Below are positions 29,592-39,652 of a DNA stretch of 64,000 nt, piece after piece. The stretch is from Halomonas llamarensis (GTDB lineage Bacteria; Pseudomonadota; Gammaproteobacteria; Pseudomonadales; Halomonadaceae). Numbering within the stretch: position 1 is the stretch's first letter; each line of letters starts with the position of its first letter. The stretch is taken from assembly GCF_023555005.1 (NCBI RefSeq), contig NZ_JAMJPJ010000001.1, forward strand, positions 124,001-188,000. Reading direction: 5' to 3'. The notes under the pieces are model-generated. The model was not told the DNA's origin. It searched no databases and saw only the letters and a program-made list of their open reading frames with translations. Both the position numbers and the translations under genes were made by a program.

Positions 29592-30293
29592 ATGCTGGTA
29601 ACGCCCGCCCTGCTATTGGCTGGCTGCGAGCGCACGCTAAATGCGCTGCTAGCCCGCGACCCTGCTGCCCCGGCACGCCTTGAAGCCCTTGCCGGAAACA
29701 GGCTGCTGATTCGCCTAGAGCAGCCACACCTACAGCTTTTACTACACTTTCATCGCGGTGGCATCGACTTGCGCCGCGCCGAGGCGCTTGACGAAGCCGA
29801 CGCCGATGCCGTGGTTGAACTCACCCCGGAGACACTCTCCGAGTGGATCAGCGGCACCTCCGTTGAGCGGCTGATGTTTGAGGGCAAGCTCTCGGTGCGT
29901 GGTCGCACGTACCTGTTGGAATCCACCCGCGAGCTTCTAACCGACCTCGACATCGACTGGGAAAGCGAACTCGCCCGCTGGCTGGGGGCGACACCCGCCC
30001 ACTCACTGGCCGAGGGGTTGCGCCGCGCGGGGCGTTGGGGCCTACGCGCCAAAGACGAACTGATGGCGGATGTCTCAGAATACGTGTTTGAAGAAGCGCG
30101 GCTGCTACCTGGGCGTCAACAACGCGACGTGCTGCGCGATCATCTCACCGAGCTTGAGGTCGCCACCGACCGCTTGGAAGCACGCTTAAAGCGCCTACAC
30201 CGACGCATCACCCAACAACATACTGCGGCCCAACAAAATAGCGAGGCCCAACAGAATAGCACGACGGAAAGTCCGGGAGACACACCGACATGA
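29592..30293 (+). CDS. ubiJ: ubiquinone biosynthesis accessory factor UbiJ (SCP2 domain)
   Basis: UbiJ is the SCP2-domain lipid-binding partner of the Ubi metabolon that assembles ubiquinone. The 233-residue protein shows the SCP2-like beta core ([17 protein letters not shown], then [23 protein letters not shown]) and a helical C-terminus ending in a Gln/Ser-rich tail ([10 protein letters not shown]). ATG 29592 is chosen. The frame is open further upstream and encodes an acidic Ile/Asp repeat, but only a GTG inside ubiE would start it. Its end overlaps ubiB by ATGA. Confidence 0.9.
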   Translation: MLVTPALLLAGCERTLNALLARDPAAPARLEALAGNRLLIRLEQPHLQLLLHFHRGGIDLRRAEALDEADADAVVELTPETLSEWISGTSVERLMFEGKLSVRGRTYLLESTRELLTDLDIDWESELARWLGATPAHSLAEGLRRAGRWGLRAKDELMADVSEYVFEEARLLPGRQQRDVLRDHLTELEVATDRLEARLKRLHRRITQQHTAAQQNSEAQQNSTTESPGDTPT

Positions 30294-31912
30294 GCCTACG
30301 CTTAGTGCGCATTGGCTGGATCATTGCCCGCCACCGTTTGGATACGCTGATCCCGTTGGAGCGTCTGCCCTGGTGGATGCGCACGCTACTTTGGTTCTCG
30401 CCGTTAAAACTGTTTCCGCGGGATGAGCGCTCCCGCGGCGAGCGCTTGCGTTTGGCGCTGGAAGGCTTAGGGCCGATTTTCGTCAAGCTCGGCCAGATGC
30501 TCTCGACGCGCCGCGATTTACTCCCCGAAGATATCGCCGACGAACTCAAACGCCTACAGGATCAAGTCCCGCCTTTCCCCGGCGATGCGGCCGTGGCACG
30601 GGTAGAAGAACAACTCGATATGTCGCTTAGCGAGGCATTTGCCAGTTTTGATCGCGTTCCGCTGGCCTCGGCGTCAATTGCCCAAGTCCACGCCGCCACA
30701 CTTCATAGTGGCGAGGAAGTCGTGGTCAAAATCATTCGCCCTGGCATTATGCGTGTCATGCGCCAAGACATCGCGCTGCTCTACCAGATCGCCAAGGTAC
30801 TAACCAAAGTACCCGAAGCGCGGCGCTTGCGCCCGGTGGAAGTGATCCGCGACTACCAATCGACACTATTTGACGAGCTTGACCTTTACAAAGAGGCCGC
30901 TAATACCTCGCAACTTAAGCGTAATTTTAAAGACTCGCCGCTGTTATTCGTACCCACCATTTACTGGCCTTACACGCGGCGTCACGTCATGGTGCAAGAG
31001 CGCATTCGCGGCGTACCGGTGGCCGATATGACCACCTTAACGGCCTGCAACACCAACTTAAAAAAACTCGCTGAGACCGGCGTGGAGTTATTTTTCACCC
31101 AGGTCTTTCGCGATAACTTCTTTCATGCTGACATGCACCCCGGCAATATTTTTGTTAACTGCGACGACCCGGAAACCCCCCAGTATATTGCCATCGACTG
31201 CGGCATTGTCGGCAGCCTCACCCGCGAAGACCAAGACTACTTGGCGCGTAACCTACTGGCATTTTTCCACCAGGATTACTATGAAGTCGCGGCGCTGCAT
31301 ATCGAGTCTGGCTGGGTCGGCGAAGACACCCGCGCCAACGAATTCGCCGCGGCAATTCGAACTGTTTGCGAGCCGATTTTGGAAAAACCGTTAAAAGACA
31401 TCTCATTTGGTCAAGTGTTACTCGGCTTATTCCAAACGGCGCGACGCTTTAATATGGAAGTGCAGCCACAGCTGGTACTGTTGCAAAAAACACTACTCAA
31501 CATCGAAGGCCTTGGCCGCCAGCTCTACCCAGATTTGGACCTGTGGAGCACCGCCAAGCCGTTTTTAGAGCGCTGGATGAAAGAGCGCGCCGGCGCACGC
31601 GGGCTGTGGGACTCTCTCAAACGCCAGGCGCCCGAGCTCTCCCATCAGCTACCGGAGCTACCGGTGTTAGCTCACAAAGCGCTAAGCCGCATGGAACATG
31701 AACAGCGCCAACGCCAACAGCAATCCAGCGCGATCACTTCAATTCGCCACCACCTAACACGCCAAGGCAACCGCTCCTATCGCCTGCGCTTAGGGCTGAT
31801 ATTGCTCGCCATCGCGCTGGCATGGCAGCCGCTCAGCCAGTGGGTGGCCATCCAGGAATGGCCGGTACTCGCCGCCGCGGCGATCGGGTTACTGCTACTG
31901 GCGTGGCATTAG
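30290..31912 (+). CDS. ubiB: ubiquinone biosynthesis ATPase/kinase-like protein UbiB
   Basis: An ABC1/ADCK-family atypical kinase, 540 residues. Family marks: the KxGQ motif in [11 protein letters not shown], the Ala-rich loop [11 protein letters not shown], the lysine in [10 protein letters not shown], and the metal-binding region [11 protein letters not shown]. Two C-terminal hydrophobic helices ([28 protein letters not shown]) anchor it in the inner membrane. It supports ubiquinone synthesis together with UbiJ, to which it is coupled by a 4-bp overlap. Confidence 0.97.
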   Translation: MSLRLVRIGWIIARHRLDTLIPLERLPWWMRTLLWFSPLKLFPRDERSRGERLRLALEGLGPIFVKLGQMLSTRRDLLPEDIADELKRLQDQVPPFPGDAAVARVEEQLDMSLSEAFASFDRVPLASASIAQVHAATLHSGEEVVVKIIRPGIMRVMRQDIALLYQIAKVLTKVPEARRLRPVEVIRDYQSTLFDELDLYKEAANTSQLKRNFKDSPLLFVPTIYWPYTRRHVMVQERIRGVPVADMTTLTACNTNLKKLAETGVELFFTQVFRDNFFHADMHPGNIFVNCDDPETPQYIAIDCGIVGSLTREDQDYLARNLLAFFHQDYYEVAALHIESGWVGEDTRANEFAAAIRTVCEPILEKPLKDISFGQVLLGLFQTARRFNMEVQPQLVLLQKTLLNIEGLGRQLYPDLDLWSTAKPFLERWMKERAGARGLWDSLKRQAPELSHQLPELPVLAHKALSRMEHEQRQRQQQSSAITSIRHHLTRQGNRSYRLRLGLILLAIALAWQPLSQWVAIQEWPVLAAAAIGLLLLAWH

Positions 31913-31993
31913 CGCACATGCGGATATTGACGAAGGGCTAGTAACGACGAGCTAGTAATGAAGAGCTATTGACAAAGAACACGGACTGACAAG

Positions 31994-32359
31994 ATGACAA
32001 ATACGGCACCATCTAATACATCGCCGGCAACGGATACCGTGCTTGAAGCGCTCGCCGACGTTCTCAAGCAGCGGCGTAATGCCGCACCGGAAGACTCTTA
32101 CGTCGCGTCCTTGCACCATAAGGGATTGAACAAGATACTCGAGAAAGTCGGTGAGGAAGCGACCGAAACATTACTCGCTGCCAAAGACGCCGACGGTGGC
32201 GATGACACGAAACACCAAGCGCTTATCGCTGAAACGGCCGATCTATGGTTTCATACGCTTGTGATGCTCTCTCACTTGGGGATGAATCACCAAGATGTAC
32301 TCGATGAACTGGCACGTCGCTTTGGAGTATCGGGCCACGATGAAAAGGCGGCGCGTTAA
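31994..32359 (+). CDS. hisE: phosphoribosyl-ATP pyrophosphatase HisE
   Basis: A 121-residue all-helical MazG-like enzyme catalysing the second step of histidine synthesis, PR-ATP to PR-AMP. Typical phrases are [29 protein letters not shown] and [18 protein letters not shown], which carry the acidic metal-binding residues. In pseudomonads hisI normally precedes hisE at this place, but the 81 bp between ubiB and hisE contain no gene. hisE is therefore separate from hisI here, and tatA follows. Confidence 0.95.
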   Translation: MTNTAPSNTSPATDTVLEALADVLKQRRNAAPEDSYVASLHHKGLNKILEKVGEEATETLLAAKDADGGDDTKHQALIAETADLWFHTLVMLSHLGMNHQDVLDELARRFGVSGHDEKAAR

Positions 32360-32440
32360 CACAGGTAAAAAAGCTCTCTTAAAAAGCACTTTTAAATAGC
32401 GCAAGATTCCCTTGTCGCTCACAAAAACGAGGACACGCAT

Positions 32441-32713
32441 ATGTTAGGTGGTATCAGTATTTGGCAGCTGCTGATTGTTCTGGGGATCATCATCCTGATT
32501 TTCGGCACCAAAAAATTGCGCAACGTGGGCACTGACTTGGGCGGTGCGGTAAAAGGCTTTAAGAAAGCTATACACGAAGAAGAAAAAGAGGGTGAAAACA
32601 AAGACGCAGACGCCGACAAGCCGCAGGCAAAAGTCAGCCACGAAGAGGCTGGCAACACCTATGACGTTCAGGCAGAAGAAAAAAAGGCTGAACAAAGCGA
32701 CGAGCGCCAATAA
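32441..32713 (+). CDS. tatA: Sec-independent translocase subunit TatA
   Basis: A 90-residue protein with one N-terminal membrane helix ([15 protein letters not shown]), the FG hinge in [10 protein letters not shown], an amphipathic helix, and a highly charged Glu/Lys/Asp-rich tail. It forms the translocation pore of the twin-arginine system together with TatB and TatC, which follow immediately (3 bp to tatB). Confidence 0.96.
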   Translation: MLGGISIWQLLIVLGIIILIFGTKKLRNVGTDLGGAVKGFKKAIHEEEKEGENKDADADKPQAKVSHEEAGNTYDVQAEEKKAEQSDERQ

Positions 32714-32716
32714 ACC

Positions 32717-33181
32717 ATGCTGGATATCGGCTTTCTTGAACTGTTGATCATCGCGGTGGTAGGGCTTTTAGTGCTCGGCCCCGAGCGTTTGCCGCGTGCA
32801 GCGCGAACGGCAGGGCTATGGGTTGGCAAGATCAAGCGCACGGTATCGGGCATGCAGCGCGAAATCAGCTCTCAGCTTGAGGCCGAAGAGCTAAGGCAGA
32901 AACTGAACGATCAACAGAAATCGCTCGATGATAGCCTCAAAAAGGCCAAACAGGACGTTGAAAGCCTAGCTGAGGCGCCGCCTGCCTCTCAAAAGGAGGA
33001 GAAAAACCTAGCGGACGCCACGGCGCGGTTAGATGATGCGCTGAACACCGTGCGGGAAGACACCCCGTCCGAGGCGCCGAAAACGCCCTCGTCAAGTCAG
33101 CCGGAAGAGGCTCAACAGGGCGCTTCTCAAAGGGGTCAATCTCAAAAAGCCCAATCTCAAAAGGACGAAGAACAGCGATGA
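32717..33181 (+). CDS. tatB: Sec-independent translocase subunit TatB
   Basis: A 154-residue protein: MLDIGFLELLIIAVVGLLVLGPERLP carries the membrane helix and the GPERLP hinge specific to TatB. A long amphipathic and coiled-coil region and a disordered tail (QSQKAQSQKDEEQR) follow. TatB recognises twin-arginine signal peptides with TatC. Its stop overlaps the tatC start by 4 bp. Confidence 0.96.
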   Translation: MLDIGFLELLIIAVVGLLVLGPERLPRAARTAGLWVGKIKRTVSGMQREISSQLEAEELRQKLNDQQKSLDDSLKKAKQDVESLAEAPPASQKEEKNLADATARLDDALNTVREDTPSEAPKTPSSSQPEEAQQGASQRGQSQKAQSQKDEEQR

Positions 33182-33963
33182 GCAGTGGCGACTCTCAGGA
33201 GCAGAACGCGCAAAAACAGGCCCCTTTGATTGAGCACTTGGTTGAACTGCGATCACGCCTTATGCGCTCGGTCGTGGTGGTGCTGGTCATTTTTCTCGCC
33301 TTGTACTCGTTTGCCAATGACATCTACACCTTTGTGGCACAGCCGCTAATGGCACTGCTGCCGGAAGGCTCGCAGATGATCGCGACTGAAGTGGCTTCGC
33401 CCTTTTTAGCCCCGTTTAAGCTGACACTCGTCGTGGCTGTGTTTATTGCAGTACCGTTTATCCTTCACCAGGCGTGGGCGTTTGTGGCTCCTGGGCTTTA
33501 CGATAACGAAAAAGCCTTAGCGATTCCGATTCTAGCCTCAAGCGTGGGGCTTTTTTATGCCGGTGCTGCGTTTGCCTACTACGCGGTATTTCCGTTGCTG
33601 TTTGCGTTTTTCACCCAAACCGGGCCGCAAGACATCACCATAATGACCGATATCAATCAGTACCTGAACTTCGTACTGAAACTCTTTTTTGCCTTTGGCG
33701 TTGCGTTTGAAATCCCCATTGCCACATTCTTACTGGTGCTTTCCGGCGCCGCCACCGTCGAGAGCCTTGCCAAAAAACGGCCTTACATTATTTTGGGCTG
33801 CTTTGTGGTGGGGATGCTGCTCACCCCGCCCGATGTGGTATCGCAGAGCTTACTCGCCGTACCGATGTACCTGCTTTACGAGGTTGGTCTGTTGTTTGGT
33901 CGCTTAGTGCGGCGTAAGCGCCGCGAAGACGCTGAAAAAAGTGCCGACGCCGAAGACTCGTAA
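33178..33963 (+). CDS. tatC: Sec-independent translocase subunit TatC
   Basis: A 261-residue six-helix membrane protein, the core receptor for Tat substrates. It opens with the conserved IEHLVELRSRLMRS, has the periplasmic cap segment VASPFLAPFKL and the FALRY-type region near YYAVFPLLFAFF, and ends in a charged tail. It completes the tatABC operon; a terminator lies 19 bp beyond its stop. Confidence 0.97.
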   Translation: MSSGDSQEQNAQKQAPLIEHLVELRSRLMRSVVVVLVIFLALYSFANDIYTFVAQPLMALLPEGSQMIATEVASPFLAPFKLTLVVAVFIAVPFILHQAWAFVAPGLYDNEKALAIPILASSVGLFYAGAAFAYYAVFPLLFAFFTQTGPQDITIMTDINQYLNFVLKLFFAFGVAFEIPIATFLLVLSGAATVESLAKKRPYIILGCFVVGMLLTPPDVVSQSLLAVPMYLLYEVGLLFGRLVRRKRREDAEKSADAEDS

Positions 33964-33981
33964 CCGTACAGCGCACTAAAA

Positions 33982-34005
33982 ACCTCCGCCATACACAGCG
34001 GAGGT
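33982..34005. terminator. bidirectional terminator between tatC and elbB
   Basis: ACCTCCGC (33982-33989) and GCGGAGGT (33998-34005) form an 8-bp stem with an 8-base loop between the convergent tatC and elbB genes; A-rich on the left side, CTTGCGTTA on the right. Confidence 0.75.
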
Positions 34006-34036
34006 CTTGCGTTATGCTCGACGCAAACGTGATCGC

Positions 34037-34696
34037 TTAGCCCATCATTTCATCAATACGATCCACCAACTTAAAAATGCCGGTCGCCGCTTCACTGATG
34101 CGCGTGGCGAGCATATAGGCTGGCGTAGAGACAACGCGGTTCTCAAAATCCACCACAATCTCGTCTACCCCGCAGCTGCGGTGCAGGCCGCCCATGGCGC
34201 TGATGGCGCCAGATACGCCGGGGTCATGACCTACCGTCACGGCAATGCCTTCACCTAGTAAGCGAGGGGCCATCACTGGCGAGATACACATCAAGCCAAT
34301 GGGTTTAGCATCCTCGCGAAAACCCGCCAATGCCTCTTTCAGCGGTTCGATGACGTTCATGGCATCGCCAGCAGTCGCGAAGTCTGAGAGGTTTTTTGCC
34401 ACCCCAAAACCACCGGGAACAATAACCGCATCGAAGGCGTCGGCATCTAACTCGCTAAGCGGGCTGATGTCACCGCGTGCCAGCCGCGCGGCTTCTTCCA
34501 ACACGTTACGAGTTTGCCCCTCGGCCACGTCGTGGGTCGCATGGTTAATCACGTGGTGCTGTTCCATATCCGGCGCGAAGCAGCGATAGCCAATGCCAAG
34601 CTGATCTAAGCGAAGGAGCGTAAGCGTGGTTTCATAAATTTCCGAGCCGTCAAAGACGCCACAGCCGGCCAAAATCACCGCTACCTGTCTGGTCAT
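34037..34696 (-). CDS. elbB: isoprenoid biosynthesis glyoxalase ElbB (DJ-1/PfpI superfamily)
   Basis: A 219-residue DJ-1/PfpI-like protein. It begins VAVILAGCGVFDGSEIYE, the ElbB signature, has a DAVIVPGGFGVAKNL segment, and places the nucleophilic-elbow cysteine in GLMCISPVMAP. E. coli ElbB (GlxIII family, also called ElbB/YhbL) has weak glyoxalase activity and was linked genetically to isoprenoid production. It is divergent from hemB across a repeat-bearing intergenic region. Confidence 0.93.
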   Translation of the reverse strand: MTRQVAVILAGCGVFDGSEIYETTLTLLRLDQLGIGYRCFAPDMEQHHVINHATHDVAEGQTRNVLEEAARLARGDISPLSELDADAFDAVIVPGGFGVAKNLSDFATAGDAMNVIEPLKEALAGFREDAKPIGLMCISPVMAPRLLGEGIAVTVGHDPGVSGAISAMGGLHRSCGVDEIVVDFENRVVSTPAYMLATRISEAATGIFKLVDRIDEMMG

Positions 34697-34714
34697 GCTA
34701 TTCCCCTTTTTTCA

Positions 34715-34785
34715 ATTCAGTACTATTGCAGAGTACGATTTCTCAGTACGGTTTCTTGGTAGGCATTCTCAATACGGCTTGCCTA
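34715..34785. repeat. four imperfect short repeats between elbB and hemB
   Basis: Between the divergent elbB and hemB starts, units of the form TCAGTACGRTTTCT recur: near 34716 (TCAGTACTATT), 34730 (AGAGTACGATTTCT), 34743 (TCAGTACGGTTTCT) and 34769 (TCAATACGGCTTGC). Spacing is 14, 13 and 26 bp. They could be operator half-sites for one or both genes; no known regulator consensus is recognised. Confidence 0.45.
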
Positions 34786-34903
34786 TTGCGCTTCACTTTA
34801 TGCAGTTTGCCAAATCTCCACAAGGCAGCTCTCACCGCACACCTTCCCCCATCTTATTCTCTCTACATGTTCTCCCCTACATAGGGCCTGATATACTCAC
34901 TGA

Positions 34904-35950
<1,047 letters not shown>

Positions 35951-35981
35951 CGTTAGCGCATTTTATTGATCTCGCTCAGCG

Positions 35982-37268
35982 CAATGGTTCGGACAGTTTC
36001 ATGACGCGATAGCGCCGTAGTGGCACATCTGCTCAAAGTCGGGCCGGGATTTTATGCGATTGAAGACCAGACCCAAGTAGAAAGAAAAGCGTTCGAGCAG
36101 GTGTGCGTTGGCTTTCCGGGTTCTCCAGCGGGCGATAGAAATCACTCGCCTGTCGCCTGACTGATGCTGCCGATCTTCAAGCTTGAGCAGGTTAAGCGCG
36201 GTCATTGACGCGTTGAAATGAAAGTGTAGCGCTTTTTCCTTGCGTGCCTGGCAGTCGTTCAGCCCCAGAAACTGCTTGCCTCGCGAAACAGGAACTCAAT
36301 CTGAAAACGCGCCTTGTCGTACGTCACTAATGTCATGGCGTCCAGCGACGTATCCGTCGAAAACAGCAAGGCGGTTTTCACCTTGCCGCCACAACGCTTG
36401 ACTAAATACACCACCCGTAGATCGCGTTTGAAATGCGCGCTGTTCACAATCACGGTATACGCCTGCGTCTCGTTCATGTTGCCGGCAAGCGTCCATCGGC
36501 TCATGTCATCAACGCTGACTTTTCCATCATAACGGCGCTTTCGCCCCCGGGGTTTCTGTTCTCCCTGATACAGCCAACGCAGGTTGGCGTCATGACGCAG
36601 CTTACCGATCTGATGCAACCCCAGTGCCACGACGCCCTGGAGATAGCGGGTTTTACTGTAATAGCCATCCGCCACGAGATAACGCACCTGGGGCGGTAGT
36701 GAGGCACGATCTTGCTGGAGGTGATGAAGATAGCTATCCACTCGCGACAATTCACTCTCAGAGCGATCTATCGTTTGTCGTGTAGAGAGGTGATACGCCG
36801 TATTTTCCGTCACGTTCACCACGGCGAGCGTGGATATTTCCAGCCCCTTTTCGGCCCTGCCTGTGCCGCCGCTGTAGAACTTGCCTAGCCCCTCGGTATG
36901 TCGGCCGCTTTTTGGAATGAAGCGGCAATCCATGGCGGCGATGAGCGTGTTAGCCGTCTCTTCACTGAGTGTCAGCAAACTCAAGCGATTGAACTCGGTA
37001 AAATCAAAATCACGCCGATACCACCGTGAAAAGGTCTTCTCATGATAGTCACTGTAACGGCTGAGGTTGCGAAAATTGACGCGGCCTCTCAAGCACATCA
37101 GCAAGGGAAGCAAGGCGAGCATAAATCGCCGCTGAGGCTTTTTGAGACTGGACATCTGCTGCAAGACCGTATTGACTATTTCCATGAAAGCCTGTGCTCG
37201 AGTCGTGGTGTTGTCAGAGACCCTATTATCTGAGCATCAGGCTTTCTTTAAAACTTTCCGAACCATTG
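35982..37268 (-). mobile_element. IS4-superfamily insertion sequence, 1287 bp, with target duplication
   Basis: The ends form 18-bp inverted repeats differing at one position: CAATGGTTCGGACAGTTT at 35982-35999 and the complement of CAATGGTTCGGAAAGTTT at 37251-37268. The 6-bp sequence TCAGCG flanks both sides (35976-35981 and 37269-37274), a target duplication showing a simple insertion. The element carries one DDE transposase gene on the reverse strand, frameshifted. It sits between hemB and ppk1, genes that are often neighbours in related bacteria. Confidence 0.9.
35999..37185 (-). pseudogene. frameshifted DDE transposase of the IS4 superfamily
   Basis: Reading from ATG 37185, the first 308 codons give a DDE transposase: first Asp in IAAMDCRFIPKSG, second in YLVADGYYSKTRYL, then YDKARFQIEFLFREA, the start of the YREK signature. 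The frame ends at 36259, because one base seems to be missing in the codon of the YREK lysine near 36268-36273 (GCA AG CAG, expected GCA AAG CAG). Past that point the other frame continues sensibly (QFLGLNDCQARKEKALHF...) to 35999. The element is probably immobile unless ribosomal or transcriptional slippage restores the frame. Confidence 0.85.
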
Positions 37269-37286
37269 TCAGCGCATCACCCAAAT

Positions 37287-37304
37287 ATGACAACGGGGTG
37301 ACAC
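37287..37304 (-). promoter_or_regulatory. possible Pho box upstream of ppk1
   Basis: On the reverse strand GTGTCAC-CCCG-TTGTCAT has the 7-4-7 direct-repeat spacing of a PhoB site (CTGTCAT-N4-CTGTCAT), matching 11 of 14 positions. It lies 71-88 bp upstream of the ppk1 ATG, but is oriented away from it. Phosphate control of ppk1 is known in other bacteria; here it is only suggested. Confidence 0.4.
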
Positions 37305-37374
37305 CCTTTTGTCATCTTTATCCGCCATACTGAAAGCATTACCTTATGTATTTGTCTTTCGAGAAGGAGCGGTA

Positions 37375-39567
37375 ATGGACTCTCAAGCCTCAGACACATT
37401 CCTCAAACACGGGGCCGACCAAGGCGTGACCGAAGGCGAAGCGCCGTCGCTACGCGTTAACCGCACGCCAACGGGCGTGCAAGCACGGGACAACCCAGCC
37501 GAAACCGATCTCGACGACCCACAGCTTTACTTCAATCGCGAGCTTTCCCACTTACAGTTCAACATTCGTGTGTTGGAGCAGGCGCTAGACGAAGCGCATC
37601 CGCTGCTCAACCGGCTGATGTTTTTACTGATTTTCTCGTCCAACATGGATGAATTCTTTGAGATTCGCGTCGCGGGTCTCAAGCACCAGATCGCGCTGGG
37701 CGATGACACCACCGGCGCAGATGGCCGCTTGCCCAAGGCCGTGCTGGGCGAAATTGCCCGCATCGCTCATGAGCAAATCACCCGCCAGTACCAGATTCTC
37801 AACGACATCCTTCTGCCCGAACTAGAAGCACTAGGGCTGCGGTTTCGTCGGCGCAATCAGTGGACCGAGGCACAAAAAAAGTGGGTGCGCGCATTTTTCA
37901 ATGACGAAATTATGCCCGTGATTAGCCCGATCGGGCTTGATCCTTCACATCCGTTCCCACGTTTGGTCAACAAAAGTCTTAACTTTATCGTCGAGCTAGA
38001 AGGCAAGGATGCGTTCGGCCGTGCCGGCGGCATGGCCATTTTGCCCGCGCCACGTTCGCTGCCGCGCCTGATAGCGCTACCTAAGGAGCTTAGCGAAGAC
38101 GGGTTCTCGGAGTACGTTTTTCTGTCGTCGATGATCCATGCTCACGCCGAAGAGCTCTTTCCTGGCATGCGCGTGCGCGGCTGCTACCAGTTTCGCTTAA
38201 CGCGTAACGCCGATATGACCGTCGACCCGGAAGAAGTGTCTGATCTCGCCTCGGCGCTACGTGGCGAGCTGTTGGCACGCCGATACGGCAGTGGCGTGCG
38301 TCTTGAAGTCGCTAATAACTGCCCTGATGACCTCATCAACTTTCTTTTGCGCCAGTTCAGCCTCGAAGCTGAGGATCTCTATCGCGTTGAGGGGCCGGTA
38401 AATCTCACCCGCATGATGGCCGTGCTTGGGGATGTTGATCGCCCCGAGTTGCTCTATCGTCCTTTTATACCCGGCATACCCAAAGCACTTCGCAGCGGTA
38501 GCCTTTTCGATGCGATTCGTAAAAGCGATCTATTACTCCACCACCCTTTTCAGTCGTTCTCGCCGGTCGAAGACCTGCTCAGCGAGGCCGCGCGCGATCC
38601 AGATGTACTGGCCATCAAGCAAACACTCTACCGCACTGGCGCCGACTCACCCATCGTCAGCGCCTTAGTGGATGCTGCAAGGCAGGGCAAAGAAGTCACG
38701 GTGGTGATTGAGCTGCGCGCACGCTTTGATGAAGCCGATAACCTGCAGCTCGCTTCACGCCTACAGGAAGCCGGTGCCATTGTGATTTACGGCGTCATGG
38801 CCTACAAAACCCACGCCAAAATGCTGCATATCGTGCGTCGGGAAAAGGGCGAACTGCGCCACTATGCCCATCTAGGCACCGGCAACTATCACTCTAAAAC
38901 GGCCAAGCTCTACACCGACTACAGCTTGTTTACCGCTAACGAAGCATTGTGTGCCGATGTACACCGGGTATTTCAGCAGCTTTCAGGGATGGGTCGCGCG
39001 CGAAGAATCGACACGCTGCTCCATGCGCCTTTTACCCTTCACGAACGGCTCACCGAAATGATCGAGCGCGAGGCGCACAACGCACGCAAAGGCAAACGCG
39101 CGCATATCATCATCAAGTGCAACTCGCTGACCGAACCTAGGCTGATCAAATCGCTCTACCGCGCGTCGCAAGCAGGCGTGGAGTGCGACCTGATTATTCG
39201 CGGCATGTGCTGTTTAAAGCCGGGCCTGGAAGGAATTTCTGACAACATTCGCGTGCGTTCGATTATTGGCCGTTTTTTGGAGCACACGCGCGTTTTTCAC
39301 TTCCATAACGACGGCAAGCCTGAAATTTGGTGCTCTAGCGCCGACTTCATGTCGCGTAACATGTTCCACCGGGTAGAGACCTGCTTTCCGCTACTGGACA
39401 AAAAGCTCGCCACACGGGTGCGCAAGGATCTGGAAACCTACTTAGTGGATAACTGCCAGAGCTGGTTGCTGCAGCCTGATGGCCGTTATCGTAAACAAGA
39501 TGCTGGCGACAGTGCCCCCATCAGCGCACAAGAAACGCTGCTTTACGCTTACGCCACCAAAAGCTAA
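37375..39567 (+). CDS. ppk1: polyphosphate kinase 1
   Basis: PPK1 polymerises the gamma-phosphate of ATP into polyphosphate at the membrane face. The 730-residue protein has the N-terminal helical domain starting YFNRELSHLQFNIRVLEQA, the head domain, and two phospholipase-D-like C-terminal halves. The autophosphorylated His is expected in KTHAKMLHI; the second half includes FHNDGKPEIWCSSADFMSRNM. ATG 37375 is preceded by AAGGAG; an in-frame TTG at 37309 is less likely. About 40 residues precede the conserved domain. The IS upstream has separated it from hemB and supplies the DNA next to its promoter. Confidence 0.95.
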   Translation: MDSQASDTFLKHGADQGVTEGEAPSLRVNRTPTGVQARDNPAETDLDDPQLYFNRELSHLQFNIRVLEQALDEAHPLLNRLMFLLIFSSNMDEFFEIRVAGLKHQIALGDDTTGADGRLPKAVLGEIARIAHEQITRQYQILNDILLPELEALGLRFRRRNQWTEAQKKWVRAFFNDEIMPVISPIGLDPSHPFPRLVNKSLNFIVELEGKDAFGRAGGMAILPAPRSLPRLIALPKELSEDGFSEYVFLSSMIHAHAEELFPGMRVRGCYQFRLTRNADMTVDPEEVSDLASALRGELLARRYGSGVRLEVANNCPDDLINFLLRQFSLEAEDLYRVEGPVNLTRMMAVLGDVDRPELLYRPFIPGIPKALRSGSLFDAIRKSDLLLHHPFQSFSPVEDLLSEAARDPDVLAIKQTLYRTGADSPIVSALVDAARQGKEVTVVIELRARFDEADNLQLASRLQEAGAIVIYGVMAYKTHAKMLHIVRREKGELRHYAHLGTGNYHSKTAKLYTDYSLFTANEALCADVHRVFQQLSGMGRARRIDTLLHAPFTLHERLTEMIEREAHNARKGKRAHIIIKCNSLTEPRLIKSLYRASQAGVECDLIIRGMCCLKPGLEGISDNIRVRSIIGRFLEHTRVFHFHNDGKPEIWCSSADFMSRNMFHRVETCFPLLDKKLATRVRKDLETYLVDNCQSWLLQPDGRYRKQDAGDSAPISAQETLLYAYATKS

Positions 39568-39607
39568 GTGGCTCTCGACCCAACACGCTTTACCCTACTG
39601 CCACCGA

Positions 39608-39640
39608 CAACGCCCCGCACTTTAGCGGGGCGTTGACTTT
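39608..39640. terminator. bidirectional terminator between ppk1 and metE
   Basis: An 11-bp perfect stem, CAACGCCCCGC (39608-39618) and GCGGGGCGTTG (39625-39635), with an ACTTTA loop, is followed by ACTTT on the forward strand. It lies between convergent genes. Confidence 0.85.
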
Positions 39641-39652
39641 CCTGGGCAGGCG

